Shown here piece by piece: positions 7,904 through 15,531 of a DNA stretch of 64,000 nucleotides. The stretch covers positions 2,170,001 to 2,234,000 of the forward strand of contig NZ_CP019448.1 of assembly GCF_002951835.1 (NCBI RefSeq), given 5' to 3'. A program made the translations under genes and the position numbers. The stretch's first letter is position 1. Every line of letters begins with the position of its first letter. The DNA is from Simonsiella muelleri ATCC 29453. GTDB lineage: Bacteria > Pseudomonadota > Gammaproteobacteria > Burkholderiales > Neisseriaceae. The notes below the pieces were generated by a model. It made no database searches and was not told where the DNA came from. It saw only the letters and a program-made list of their open reading frames with translations.

Positions 7904-9553
7904 TCAATAGGGACAATTGTCATACATGGAGATTGGCTCAATGCTGCTGCCTGCGCTGTTGCTGGTCGCCAGTTTCCACAACATTTCCAGCGCGTCTGCA
8001 CCGTCATCGTGGTCGTGATTGGGGAAATGGCGTAACTGGGCAATCAATTCGCGCTGTTCAGGCAATAATTTAATGAAACCGTTTTCAAAATGCGGTTGCA
8101 AACTCTCAATGCGCAATTCTTTTTCCGTATTCGGTTTCACGCCTTTGGCTGGGACGTGTGCGCTTTGTTTCGCAGATTCTTTGACCAATTCATCTTTGAA
8201 AAACTCTTGAAATTGCACGGTTTCCACCGCCCAAAGCTGGCAGTTGTATTCTTTTTGTAATTTAATCACATCTTGAATAATCAAACTGGGAACACGCTTT
8301 TTAATTTTGGCTTCAACCACATACAAAATGCCCGTGCTTTTTTGATAGCCACCAACCAAAATTGCGCTCGGGTCTTTGCCTTTGCCTTTTTTGCCCAATG
8401 ATGGGTCTACCGCGCCATAAAACACCACATCATGTGGCAAAGTGCGGTAGTAACTTTGGTCAATGCAGCCTGAAAAGATTTCGCTTTCAGGGTCGCTCGG
8501 TTCGTTTTGATACTCGCATTGAAACGCCGCCAAGCCATCTCGCGCACGGATTTTCATTAAAGTCAGTAATGGGCGTTTAACCCAACTCACTTTGCTACCA
8601 CGCAACATTTCCGCTTCGTTTTTCAGATAAAAAGCATGGGCGGCTTTTTCGTTTTGTTGATTGATTTTAGGGGTGTTGCGATAGATGTTTTCCCATTCTT
8701 CCCACAAATCCATGCGCTCGGGGTATTTCACAATCGCGCTAAACAGCACGCTGCGCCAAAACGGATTTTTCATAATCCGCGCTAACACGCTGTCTTTACA
8801 TAAAATTGTACCAACATAAATGATGTCAATTTTGCTGCCCGCTTCGCCAAGTGGCTGAATCACACGCGCAATCCATTTTTCTAATTTGTCGCGCAAACGC
8901 GGATTTTCGGCATGGTCTTCATTTTCCAAATCGTCCAAATAAACCGCATCGGGGCGTTTATTTTTCTTTTTCGCACCACGAATTTTCTGACCCGAACCAT
9001 AGGCTTTGAATTTATTGCCTTGTCGGGTCAAAATTTCGCCAATGCGCCAACGCGCACCTTGTCCACATATTTCGGGAAAATCCAAGCGCAACATGGGATT
9101 ATCGGTCAATTCGGTTTTAATTGTTTCAATGATTTCATCGGATTGCTCTTCCGTGTCCGACACAATAACTGTATTGTGTTTCACATTGCGAACTTCATTG
9201 AACAAACTGTTCGCCTGAACCACCTGCGTGGTTTTGGCTTCGCCACGCGGTGCAGCAACCGATTGTGAAATGGCTTCAGGCTCTGCGGTCATTTCAGGCA
9301 GCGTTTTGTACGCCCACGCATGAAACAGCGATTCCGTGCCATCGGGAAAATGGTGCGGCAAATACGTTTTGCAGAAAAAACGAAACGCCGTTTCATCGCC
9401 TTTCAAGACAATGGCACGGCGTTTGGCGATTTCGGCTGGGTCGTTGGACAGCTCAATTTCATGCAATTCAATGCGTTGTAGGGCTTCTTCGCGCACCTGC
9501 GCCATTCGTTTTTTCAGTTCGGTTAAACTGATTTTTTCGCTGAATTTAGCCAC
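7904..9553 (-). CDS. Phage terminase large subunit (Mu gp28-like)
   Basis: A GTG at 9553 behind AAAGGA is the best-supported start (549 residues); a TTG at 9580 is also in frame. The protein has a variant P-loop (APRGEAKTT), a Walker B-like DAVYLDDLENEDH, and a C-terminal nuclease segment opening FYGAVDPSLGKKGKGKDPSA, in which Asp residues would bind metal. It would cut and pump phage DNA into proheads. The order gp27-like, terminase, portal, MuF is the Mu order. The start overlaps the end of the gp27-like gene. Confidence 0.85.
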   Translation of the reverse strand: MAKFSEKISLTELKKRMAQVREEALQRIELHEIELSNDPAEIAKRRAIVLKGDETAFRFFCKTYLPHHFPDGTESLFHAWAYKTLPEMTAEPEAISQSVAAPRGEAKTTQVVQANSLFNEVRNVKHNTVIVSDTEEQSDEIIETIKTELTDNPMLRLDFPEICGQGARWRIGEILTRQGNKFKAYGSGQKIRGAKKKNKRPDAVYLDDLENEDHAENPRLRDKLEKWIARVIQPLGEAGSKIDIIYVGTILCKDSVLARIMKNPFWRSVLFSAIVKYPERMDLWEEWENIYRNTPKINQQNEKAAHAFYLKNEAEMLRGSKVSWVKRPLLTLMKIRARDGLAAFQCEYQNEPSDPESEIFSGCIDQSYYRTLPHDVVFYGAVDPSLGKKGKGKDPSAILVGGYQKSTGILYVVEAKIKKRVPSLIIQDVIKLQKEYNCQLWAVETVQFQEFFKDELVKESAKQSAHVPAKGVKPNTEKELRIESLQPHFENGFIKLLPEQRELIAQLRHFPNHDHDDGADALEMLWKLATSNSAGSSIEPISMYDNCPY

Positions 9554-10049
9554 CGAATTTCCTTTCAATGACAGTCCCAAAAGTTTGTAAAATCAAGGCA
9601 AAATCTTGTAATTTATCGGGATAAACTTCGCTGATGTGATTCAATAATGCTTCCACGACCAGCACAGCCACAGCAGCAGCCTGCGTTTCGGGTAGCATTT
9701 TTTTGGTTGCATTGATGACTTTGAGGTATGAATCGGTCAAACTGGCTAATGCTTTGGATTTTTCAATTGGGGCAATGTTTTCTGCTTTTTCCAAATCTTC
9801 AAAAGTAGATTGATATTGCACCAAAAAACCAGCCAGCATGGTTTGCCCAACTGTTTCAATGCCGCCACCTGCAAACAAATGAGCAGAACGCGCTTTATCC
9901 CAATCATCGCCTTGTTCTTTGGCGGCGTATTTCCATGTCCGAGCGGTCGCCAATGGCACGCCTGAAAAAGTCGCTGCCAATTCTAATGGTTGATTTTCAA
10001 AGACATACTTACGGCGAACCAAATCGCGTTTTTCTTTTGGGTGCGCCAT
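9546..10049 (-). CDS. Mu gp27-like protein (DUF1804)
   Basis: The ATG at 10049 is preceded by a clear AGGAGA site and gives 167 residues starting MAHPKEKRDLVRRKYVFE; the longer open frame upstream lacks such a signal. The segment ELAATFSGVPLATARTWKYAAK looks like a helix-turn-helix, as in DUF1804 proteins that precede the Mu-like large terminase and probably serve as the small terminase subunit binding phage ends. It overlaps the terminase start. The family identity is good; the terminase role is inferred from context. Confidence 0.75.
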   Translation of the reverse strand: MAHPKEKRDLVRRKYVFENQPLELAATFSGVPLATARTWKYAAKEQGDDWDKARSAHLFAGGGIETVGQTMLAGFLVQYQSTFEDLEKAENIAPIEKSKALASLTDSYLKVINATKKMLPETQAAAVAVLVVEALLNHISEVYPDKLQDFALILQTFGTVIERKFGG

Positions 10050-10057
10050 TGTGTCTC

Positions 10058-10276
10058 CTAAATGCCAAATTTCGCTTTGATTAAAGTGATGCCCGTTGCC
10101 ACCAAACCACCCGACACCGCACCTGCTACCGCGCCATTGGTACGCGCGGTTTTTTTGCAATCATCGTGGATTTGCTTGATGTGTTTTTCCAAATCGTCTT
10201 GTTTGGCAATGGTTACATCTTGTTTTGCCTGAATTTCTTTTAAGGCTTGCAATATTGGGTCTTGGTTTACGAGCAT
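10058..10276 (-). CDS. Small phage membrane protein (Mu gp26 position)
   Basis: This 72-residue protein has a short amphipathic coiled coil (LKEIQAKQDVTIAKQDDLEKH) followed by a hydrophobic segment at about 49-66 (AVAGAVSGGLVATGITLI), so it probably spans the membrane once near the C-terminus. It overlaps the previous gene by 10 bp and precedes the gp27-like gene. The position matches the small gp25/gp26 genes of Mu, whose functions are not established. No enzymatic motif is present. A lysis-related role is possible, given the adjacent spanin and holin-like genes. Confidence 0.65.
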   Translation of the reverse strand: MLVNQDPILQALKEIQAKQDVTIAKQDDLEKHIKQIHDDCKKTARTNGAVAGAVSGGLVATGITLIKAKFGI

Positions 10277-10557
10277 GATTTATCTGCCTTTTGATTGATT
10301 TGGTTGCTGACTTCTTTCACATCATCTTTGATTTCTTTGAGCAATCTTTTGATTTCTTCGCTTTCGCGTCGGGCATCGTCTTTGCTTTGGTAGCTTTTTT
10401 CCACTTCGTACAATTTTGTGGTTAAGTGCTTAATATCACGCGCTAATTCTTTGTCTATTTCGGCTTGCGAATTGACATAACGCCACAAAGACGTAATCGC
10501 AATACTAATAACCAAGCCAAACGCCCATTCAATTGTGAGAAATTGTTGTGCGTTTAT
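10267..10557 (-). CDS. Small membrane-anchored coiled-coil protein with uncertain start
   Basis: The open frame encodes a membrane helix (FLTIEWAFGLVISIAITSLW) followed by a coiled coil (ARDIKHLTTKLYEVEKSY). The first conventional start is a TTG at 10515, but this would cut the membrane helix in half. An ATA at 10557 sits seven bases after a perfect GGAGG and gives 96 residues with a full helix, so translation may start there or at another non-standard codon. It lies between the 103-residue and gp26-like genes. Function unknown; membrane-associated phage protein. Confidence 0.55.
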   Translation of the reverse strand: MNAQQFLTIEWAFGLVISIAITSLWRYVNSQAEIDKELARDIKHLTTKLYEVEKSYQSKDDARRESEEIKRLLKEIKDDVKEVSNQINQKADKSCS

Positions 10558-10865
10558 GGCATTGCCTCCAGTCGGATAATCACTTGAATTTCAGGTATAT
10601 TCGGATTGCACATGACCCATTCCGCGCCGTCTTCTTCCACCCAAAAATGCGGAAACAAACTTTTCAGGCTGCCTGAAAAACCATTCAAGTAAAAAATCAC
10701 ATCAAAATCATCGTTTACAAAGCGGTCGTGGCGAACATGGTTTTTGTACAACACACTTTCCACCCATTCCACAAACCGCTCTTGTCGCTTGGCTTGCGCT
10801 TTGCCCATTTCCATTTTGGCGCGATGTTTGGTAAGTACGCGATTGACTTGTTGCCAGTAGGTCAT
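10554..10865 (-). CDS. Uncharacterised phage protein, 103 residues
   Basis: The product starts MTYWQQVNRVLTKHRAKM, has a basic N-terminal helix rich in Lys, Arg and Gln, and a beta-rich C-terminal half (FDVIFYLNG, AEWVMCNPNIPEIQVIIRL). Its ATG overlaps the Rz1 stop as ATGA. A DUS within the gene is read as FSGSLK. I recognise no family. It lies between the lysis genes and the terminase block and is transcribed with them. Confidence 0.6.
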   Translation of the reverse strand: MTYWQQVNRVLTKHRAKMEMGKAQAKRQERFVEWVESVLYKNHVRHDRFVNDDFDVIFYLNGFSGSLKSLFPHFWVEEDGAEWVMCNPNIPEIQVIIRLEAMP

Positions 10866-11122
10866 GGTTTGCGCTCCATAGCCCAGTCAATCCAGCCACG
10901 CAATTGATTTTCCAAATTTTTCACGTAACGCCCAAATGCCACCGCGTGAGTCAAAATCGCTTCTTGTGAGCCGTTTTGTGGCGGTTCGGGACGTTGTGGC
11001 ATCACGAGCAAGGCTTGTGGCACAGGTTTACTCGTAACCGAGTGATTTTTTGTAGTGCTGCAAGCTGTACTCGCCAAAAGTGCAATCATGAGTGCCGTTA
11101 GCGCGGTCTTTTGCAATAACAT
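10862..11122 (-). CDS. Rz1-like outer-membrane spanin lipoprotein
   Basis: The 86-residue protein begins with a lipoprotein signal (LIALLASTAC-type, Cys at about residue 21) followed by a proline-rich stretch with SKPVPQALLVMPQRPEPPQ. This is the architecture of Rz1, the outer-membrane half of the two-component spanin that fuses the inner and outer membranes at lysis. It starts inside the Rz-like gene in another frame and extends beyond it. The residue at -3 of the lipobox is unusual, but the overlap with an i-spanin makes the call strong. Confidence 0.75.
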   Translation of the reverse strand: MLLQKTALTALMIALLASTACSTTKNHSVTSKPVPQALLVMPQRPEPPQNGSQEAILTHAVAFGRYVKNLENQLRGWIDWAMERKP

Positions 11123-11393
11123 TTTGAATTTCCTTTTTCAATTCATTGGCTTGAATTTCGCTTTGCTTTTGAAATTCAAGCTGTTGTTGGCTGATTTGTT
11201 CGGCTTGTTTGAGCCAAACTGATTGTTTTGCTTGATGTTCTTGCGCTTGTTTGAGCAGGATTTGTTGATAGTGATGTTCTGTTTTCAGGCTGCCAAAATG
11301 GTAGCCCAGTCCCATCAATGCACTCACACAAACAGATACAAGCAAAATAATCAGCAAATCTGTTCGGTATTTTTTTAATAAAAACAAAAGCAT
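11028..11393 (-). CDS. Rz-like inner-membrane spanin
   Basis: The 121-residue protein has one N-terminal membrane helix (LLIILLVSVCVSALMGLGYH) followed by a long periplasmic coiled coil rich in Gln, Lys and Ala (about residues 38-95). It matches the i-spanin Rz. Together with the overlapping Rz1-like lipoprotein it would bridge the periplasm and disrupt the outer membrane. The ATG at 11393 overlaps the stop of the upstream gene as TAATG. A DUS near the N-terminus is partly degraded. Confidence 0.75.
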   Translation of the reverse strand: MLLFLLKKYRTDLLIILLVSVCVSALMGLGYHFGSLKTEHHYQQILLKQAQEHQAKQSVWLKQAEQISQQQLEFQKQSEIQANELKKEIQNVIAKDRANGTHDCTFGEYSLQHYKKSLGYE

Positions 11394-11749
11394 TATTTCT
11401 CTTTCTTTTCAGAAGTTTGCTGTACTGCTGCAATCTCTCGCCGTGCCAGCCCATAGCCGCCAACCATGCCCCCATACGCCCACCATTGCCATTCGGCAGG
11501 TGTGCCTGTGGCAAACTGATACGTCATCACGCCAGCCGCCACGTTTGCCCACACTTTGTCATGCGACAATGCGCCTGTAGTCGGATTGTTGACCATTCCG
11601 CCGAGCCATTTTTTCAGGCTGCCTGAAACAGTCTCGGACTGTACGGTTTGTGGCGCGATTTGGGGACTTTGTGGCGGTAAAACCGTGTGCGAGCGATATT
11701 GGGGGGCAGGTGGTGGTAGGTTTGCGCCACCTTGTTTGAAATTTTCCAT
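11393..11749 (-). CDS. Putative phage membrane protein, holin candidate
   Basis: The 118-residue protein has a proline-rich N-terminus (NLPPPAPQYRSHTVLPPQ), then two hydrophobic segments around WANVAAGVMTYQFATG and WQWWAYGGMVGGYGLA with a charged C-terminus (EKKEK). It lies directly between the endolysin and spanin genes, where a holin is expected. I do not recognise its family; the holin role is inferred from topology and position. A DUS is read as SGSLK in the N-terminal region. Confidence 0.6.
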   Translation of the reverse strand: MENFKQGGANLPPPAPQYRSHTVLPPQSPQIAPQTVQSETVSGSLKKWLGGMVNNPTTGALSHDKVWANVAAGVMTYQFATGTPAEWQWWAYGGMVGGYGLARREIAAVQQTSEKKEK

Positions 11750-11765
11750 AGCTTTTAAACTGGCT

Positions 11766-12416
11766 TTAAACCGCGTTTAAAGCGGTTTCAAAAATCCGTG
11801 CATAGCCAGCAATCAAATCTGCTTTGTCGGTACCGTTCACGATGCGGCGAGCAGCGACATAATCGCAACGGCTATCAGTAATGTAATCTGCCAACCGTTT
11901 ACCTGTGAACCAACCTTCTGCCATGCCACAAGCAATGATTTTGGCGGCGGTTTCGGGCTGTGTGGCTAGGTCAGGTTGCGTGACTAAATCTGCACCCACT
12001 TTTGCGCCTGCTTTGGCGTAATTGTTGCGCCAAGTTAGCTGCACAAAACCGCGCCCATAAAACAAATGCGGACACTCGTCCTGCGTGTAAACCGAACTGC
12101 GCGAGCCATCTTTGAAACAATATTTCACGCCATTGCTGTTGATTTGCCATTTGCCGTAATCGTAGTTTTTGCCTTTGCCATATTCCTCCAAAGGCTTGAT
12201 GGTTCGGGCGGTTTCGTGGTAAGCGGTTGCCAACACATACGCGATTTGTTGCAAATTTAAGCCTTGTTCCACCGATGAAAGCACCAGTAAATTTAAGCCG
12301 TCTACCTGACTTTGATTCAGGCTGCCTGAAAACAATTTTTCACGGATATGCGCGAAAAATGCGCTGTTTGCCAGCGTTTGCGCGATGGACTGTTGGGCGA
12401 GTTGAGTTTCATTCAT
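11766..12416 (-). CDS. Phage endolysin, glycoside hydrolase family 19 (chitinase-like)
   Basis: From the ATG at 12416 the product has 216 residues. The GH19 catalytic fold is evident: YVLATAYHETARTIKPLEE, with the catalytic Glu in HET, and the signature HLFYGRGFVQLTWRNNY. GH19-type endolysins cleave the glycan strands of peptidoglycan. There is no signal peptide, so release would depend on a holin. A TTG at 12425 is a less likely start. A DUS-containing hairpin follows the promoter side at 12504-12546. It heads the lysis cassette with the holin candidate and spanins. Confidence 0.85.
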   Translation of the reverse strand: MNETQLAQQSIAQTLANSAFFAHIREKLFSGSLNQSQVDGLNLLVLSSVEQGLNLQQIAYVLATAYHETARTIKPLEEYGKGKNYDYGKWQINSNGVKYCFKDGSRSSVYTQDECPHLFYGRGFVQLTWRNNYAKAGAKVGADLVTQPDLATQPETAAKIIACGMAEGWFTGKRLADYITDSRCDYVAARRIVNGTDKADLIAGYARIFETALNAV

Positions 12417-12503
12417 ATTTATCAATCCAGTTGTTTAATTTTGCAGTCATTTTGTCATGAAAAACAGCCAAACCGTTCTAATAACACTTCAATTCAGCCA
12501 CAC

Positions 12504-12546
12504 AAAAAAAGCAGCCTGAAACCAGTTTCCCAGTTTCAGGCTGCCT
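12504..12546. repeat. DUS hairpin, copy 1 of a 43-bp direct repeat in the prophage
   Basis: A run of seven A is followed by the inverted pair GCAGCCTGAAACC and its complement ending GGCTGCCT, separated by a short loop. The same 43 bp occurs perfectly at 13293-13335. The stem with its A/T run can act as a terminator for the minus-strand genes on its right. The two copies bracket three small genes (12569-13205). Confidence 0.85.
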
Positions 12547-12568
12547 TTCCATCAACAACAAGCCATTA

Positions 12569-12778
12569 TCACACTTCAGATTTTTGATATTGTTGCAATA
12601 ATCTCCATTTTTCCAACGGCATATCGCGGTGGCTGGTTTTATCTGTTTCTGTTAGCCACATTCGTACCGTTCGCGTTTGCACACCTAAATATTCAGCCGT
12701 TTGCGCTTGTGTTAAGCCGTGCTGCTCAATCCAATGCCGCAAATTGGCAGGCGTGTACCCAATTTCGGGGTAAGTCAT
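12569..12778 (-). CDS. Small HTH (XRE-like) phage regulator
   Basis: The 69-residue protein starts at ATG 12778 (MTYPEIGYTPANLRHWIEQ). It has a clear helix-turn-helix, HGLTQAQTAEYLGVQTRTVR, in which the second helix is GVQTRTVRMW. The start overlaps the stop of the 51-residue gene as ATGA. It belongs to a three-gene cassette between two copies of a 43-bp DUS hairpin. A regulator of late or lysis genes, or of the cassette itself, is possible; the target is not visible. Confidence 0.7.
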   Translation of the reverse strand: MTYPEIGYTPANLRHWIEQHGLTQAQTAEYLGVQTRTVRMWLTETDKTSHRDMPLEKWRLLQQYQKSEV

Positions 12779-12930
12779 GTCAATACCCACCACAATAACA
12801 AAGCAATCAAGGTAAACTGCACCAGCCAAATTTTAAAGCGGTATTTAACCACCCAGTCCATTCGCTTACTTAGCTTGTTCCATTCTGCATCAATTTGTTT
12901 TTTTTCTTGATAATATGCACTTTTTTTCAT
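12775..12930 (-). CDS. 51-residue phage membrane protein
   Basis: This short gene was found by reading the minus strand. It encodes MKKSAYYQEKKQIDAEWNKL followed by a basic stretch and a single C-terminal membrane helix (WLVQFTLIALLLWWVLT). Its TGA overlaps the start codon of the HTH gene, and it has the same direction and spacing as its neighbours, so it is probably real. Function unknown; small membrane proteins in this part of Mu-like phages may affect lysis or superinfection. Confidence 0.65.
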   Translation of the reverse strand: MKKSAYYQEKKQIDAEWNKLSKRMDWVVKYRFKIWLVQFTLIALLLWWVLT

Positions 12931-12962
12931 GTTTCATTCAGCCCCTTTCGAGGCTGCTCCTA

Positions 12963-13205
12963 TTATTTATTTAGATAATTTTTGATGATTGCCACCAAAG
13001 CCGTCATTGCACCCACCGCACCGAATAAAATTTGACTGAATGATAAACGCATATCATAGTTCATTTTTTTGCGTTCTTGTTGGATTTTTAACAAGGTTTC
13101 TGCTTTAATTCGCCTGTCTATTTTGCTGTTTAGGATATTTTCTAGTTTTTGTACTGTATCCCAATCCTTACGCTGAGTGGCACGTCTTAATTCTTTGTGA
13201 ATCAT
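12963..13205 (-). CDS. 80-residue phage membrane protein
   Basis: The protein has an N-terminal charged helical region (LRRATQRKDWDTVQKLENIL), a basic stretch (KIQQERKKMNYDMRL) and one membrane helix near the C-terminus (FGAVGAMTALVAIIKNYL). It resembles the adjacent 51-residue protein in layout. It is the first gene of the cassette between the two DUS hairpins. I recognise no family. Confidence 0.6.
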   Translation of the reverse strand: MIHKELRRATQRKDWDTVQKLENILNSKIDRRIKAETLLKIQQERKKMNYDMRLSFSQILFGAVGAMTALVAIIKNYLNK

Positions 13206-13292
13206 ATTGTTTCCTGTTGGTTTGTTGTTGATGCGTAAATTATAGGTTCTATTTGTTCCTTTATCAAATCTTTTTTTGATTTTTGCACCACA

Positions 13293-13340
13293 AAAAAAAG
13301 CAGCCTGAAACCAGTTTCCCAGTTTCAGGCTGCCTGAAAA
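13293..13340. repeat. DUS hairpin, copy 2 of the 43-bp direct repeat
   Basis: Positions 13293-13335 match 12504-12546 base for base, and the right arm then continues to a complete DUS (AGGCTGCCTGAA). The hairpin lies immediately downstream of the Mor-like gene and can terminate its transcript, so the cassette on its left would need its own promoter. Confidence 0.85.
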
Positions 13341-13344
13341 TTAG

Positions 13345-13797
13345 CTACGAAAATAAGCTCTGCTGCATGGTTTCGCCACTATTGACAATATTCCATATTT
13401 GGCGCGCACTCAAATGGTATTCACGCGCCAAATTATTAACAGCGCAAACGCCTGTCATTGGATAATTCGGGCGTGTGGTTAACTCATCAAATTGTCGGCG
13501 AATTTCACGATTTCTGCACGTTAACAGCGCAGCTTGGCACTTGGGGACATAAAGTTCGCGCTGCCCATTTAATGCAATTTCAATTTTATCGGCATTGTCT
13601 TCGCCGATGATTTCCGCCAAAAGATGATGTAACACTTTGCCTTGATTGGTTTTGTTTTTGCCAATTGGGAACGTTGTTCCGCCGAATTTTTCCACCAATT
13701 CAAACGCCATAGCCAAACCAATCACCTCAACTAAGCCAGCAAAACTTGGCGGCAGCAGGTGCTTCAAATCAACAAAATCATCTTGATTTAATTGCAT
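13345..13797 (-). CDS. mor: Mor family transcription activator (middle operon)
   Basis: The ATG at 13797 follows AAAGGAG and gives 150 residues. The C-terminal part has the Mor/C family pattern: LYVPKCQAALLTCRNREIRRQ followed by LAREYHLSARQIWNIVNS, the DNA-binding helix-turn-helix. In Mu, Mor is made from the early operon and activates the middle promoter that leads to C and late genes. Here it is the last gene before a DUS hairpin terminator. No separate C gene was seen in the window, so this protein may also drive late genes. Confidence 0.85.
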   Translation of the reverse strand: MQLNQDDFVDLKHLLPPSFAGLVEVIGLAMAFELVEKFGGTTFPIGKNKTNQGKVLHHLLAEIIGEDNADKIEIALNGQRELYVPKCQAALLTCRNREIRRQFDELTTRPNYPMTGVCAVNNLAREYHLSARQIWNIVNSGETMQQSLFS

Positions 13798-13953
13798 TTT
13801 ATACTCCTTTTTGGGTACGGCACAATTGAGGCAAATCTTGTTCAAAAAAATAAAGGTTTTTCATGGTCGGCTTTCTTTCTGATAAGTTTATGATATAATT
13901 TGATTTAGTTTAAATTTTTACCGTCCGCCGACCATGTTGTTTGGCGGATTTTT

Positions 13954-14391
13954 TTATGCTTTTTTTGCTTGTTTCGCCTGCACTTTCAAATAATGATAAT
14001 TTAACGCCGCAATTAATTTGCGTAATTCCGCCGCATTTAATTGATTGACGTTGTCTTTTTGGAACATTTGTTTTGCCATACCATTGGCGTATGCCCATGA
14101 TTTTTCGGTTAATTGCAATAATTTACCCAATTTCGCCATTAAATCAGATACATCAGTAAAATGCAATGGCTTGCGCCCAATGGATTTTTTGGTCGGTTTA
14201 AAGCCCAAACGCTCCATTTCCGCCATCACGCGCTGCAATTCTTGCAAGTTCATTTCTGCACAACTGGATTTTGCCGTAACGCGCTGCAAAATGGCACGGT
14301 AATTGTCATCGTCCAGCGCAAGCTGTGTTTTGGCAACGTGGATTTTGGCGATTAAGCCTTGTCGCCTTTGTTCGTAAGTCATTCTTGCCAT
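13954..14391 (-). CDS. gemA: GemA-like regulatory protein (Mu gp16, DUF1018)
   Basis: From the ATG at 14391 (MARMTYEQRRQGLIAKIHVA) the product has 145 residues. The sequence LALDDDNYRAILQRVTAKSS and the C-terminal ELRKLIAALNYHYLKVQA are characteristic of GemA/gp16 proteins of Mu-like phages. GemA modulates host gene expression and DNA supercoiling in Mu. It lies between the HU and Mor genes, the expected order. SD AAGGA lies nine bases upstream. Confidence 0.8.
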   Translation of the reverse strand: MARMTYEQRRQGLIAKIHVAKTQLALDDDNYRAILQRVTAKSSCAEMNLQELQRVMAEMERLGFKPTKKSIGRKPLHFTDVSDLMAKLGKLLQLTEKSWAYANGMAKQMFQKDNVNQLNAAELRKLIAALNYHYLKVQAKQAKKA

Positions 14392-14466
14392 GATATTTTT
14401 TCCTTTGTTTTTAGGCAATGTGTTTTCAGGCTGCCTGAAAATACATTGCCTATTTTGATTAAAAAA

Positions 14467-14739
14467 TTAAGCAACTGCGTCTTTTAACGTTTTGCCTGCT
14501 TTGAATTTCGCCACGCAAGTGGCAGGAATCATGACAGGTTTGCTCGTTTTCGGATTGCGCCCCATACGTTCAGCACGTTCAGCCACATAAAAGCGACCGA
14601 AACCGACAATATTCACTTCGCCACCAATAGACAATTCATCAATTACGACTTTGCACAATGCGTTTAACGCATCATTGGCTTGCGTTTGGGTTAAGCCGCT
14701 TTCAGTAGCGATGGTTTTGATTAATTCAGCTTTATTCAT
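14467..14739 (-). CDS. Phage-encoded HU-type DNA-binding protein
   Basis: The 89-residue protein has the complete HU/IHF signature: MNKAELIKTIATESGLTQTQ at the N-terminus, then VNIVGFGRFYVAERAERMGR and the arm ending NPKTSKPVMIP. HU bends DNA; in Mu transposition host HU and IHF are cofactors for transpososome assembly, so a phage copy may help replicative transposition. The ATG at 14739 follows GGAGTTT. It resembles the HU genes found in Neisserial Mu-like prophages. Confidence 0.9.
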   Translation of the reverse strand: MNKAELIKTIATESGLTQTQANDALNALCKVVIDELSIGGEVNIVGFGRFYVAERAERMGRNPKTSKPVMIPATCVAKFKAGKTLKDAVA

Positions 14740-14765
14740 GGTTTTAAACTCCAATTAAACAAGAT

Positions 14766-14984
14766 TTAATGAATTGTCTGCAATGTGGCATCTTTATTGC
14801 TGTGAATGTCCTGCATAATGCTCAACAAGGCTTGCAATCCCAGCGTTTGCACCATATTCAGGTGTTCCAATGACGGTGGGTCTTCCCAACGCATTAATTT
14901 GTCAACAATATCGCGGTCAATACCTTCTACTCTCACACCAATGCCATATTCCAGTTGAATTAATTGAATGGTTACCGTTGTCAT
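14766..14984 (-). CDS. Uncharacterised phage protein, 72 residues
   Basis: The small acidic protein (MTTVTIQLIQLEYGIGVRVE) has no recognised domain. Its start overlaps the Gam stop as ATGA, so it is co-translated with Gam. Similar short ORFs between gam and HU genes are common in Mu-like phages. There is no membrane segment. Confidence 0.6.
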   Translation of the reverse strand: MTTVTIQLIQLEYGIGVRVEGIDRDIVDKLMRWEDPPSLEHLNMVQTLGLQALLSIMQDIHSNKDATLQTIH

Positions 14985-15514
14985 GCTTTTGCTCCCACTT
15001 CATCAAAATTCGGTTCAATCACAAAATCCTCTTCGCCGCGTTTGATTTTGATGCCTAAAATCTGATTATCTTCAAACATTTCAGGATATTGCAAAATCAA
15101 TTCACGATTAACTTCCAGTTTTTCACGCACAAAGCGTTTGTAATTTGGGTTTTGCAACAGACGGTCAATCACTTCCGCACCATTTTTTTGCGAAATACTG
15201 ACGCTCGGATTTTTGATGCGCCACTTCACCACACCTGTGGACAAATCCGCGAATTTCACGCGATGGTTGTCGGTCAATTCGGCGCGGTTGGCTTCACACC
15301 AAATGTGGCAACTTTCGGATAACACATTGATTTGCGCTTGTAATTTGGCGACTTTTTCATCACACGCTTGTTTGAGTGGTGTGATTTGGTCGTTCAATTC
15401 GGCGTTCAGGCGCAAAATTTCGCGTTGCAATGCGCCCATTTGGGCGATGTTGTCCACCACTTCGGCGCGAGATTGCGCGGACATAATGGCTTGGGTTTTG
15501 ATTTTTTTACTCAT
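14981..15514 (-). CDS. gam: Host-nuclease inhibitor protein Gam
   Basis: From the ATG at 15514 (MSKKIKTQAIMSAQSRAEV) the product is 177 residues. The long coiled coil ILRLNAELNDQITPLKQACD and the C-terminal FVREKLEVNRELILQYPEMF are typical of Mu Gam. Gam binds double-stranded DNA ends and protects linear DNA from host exonucleases such as RecBCD; it is related to Ku. The gene is in the early region, downstream of the transposition genes. Confidence 0.9.
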   Translation of the reverse strand: MSKKIKTQAIMSAQSRAEVVDNIAQMGALQREILRLNAELNDQITPLKQACDEKVAKLQAQINVLSESCHIWCEANRAELTDNHRVKFADLSTGVVKWRIKNPSVSISQKNGAEVIDRLLQNPNYKRFVREKLEVNRELILQYPEMFEDNQILGIKIKRGEEDFVIEPNFDEVGAKA

Positions 15515-15531
15515 GGTTCTTTCTTTCAAAA

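Noticed and set aside
13910..14098. 62-codon minus-strand frame overlapping gemA
   Set aside because: Lies in another frame of gemA and of the Mor-gemA gap with no ribosome site; judged a shadow.
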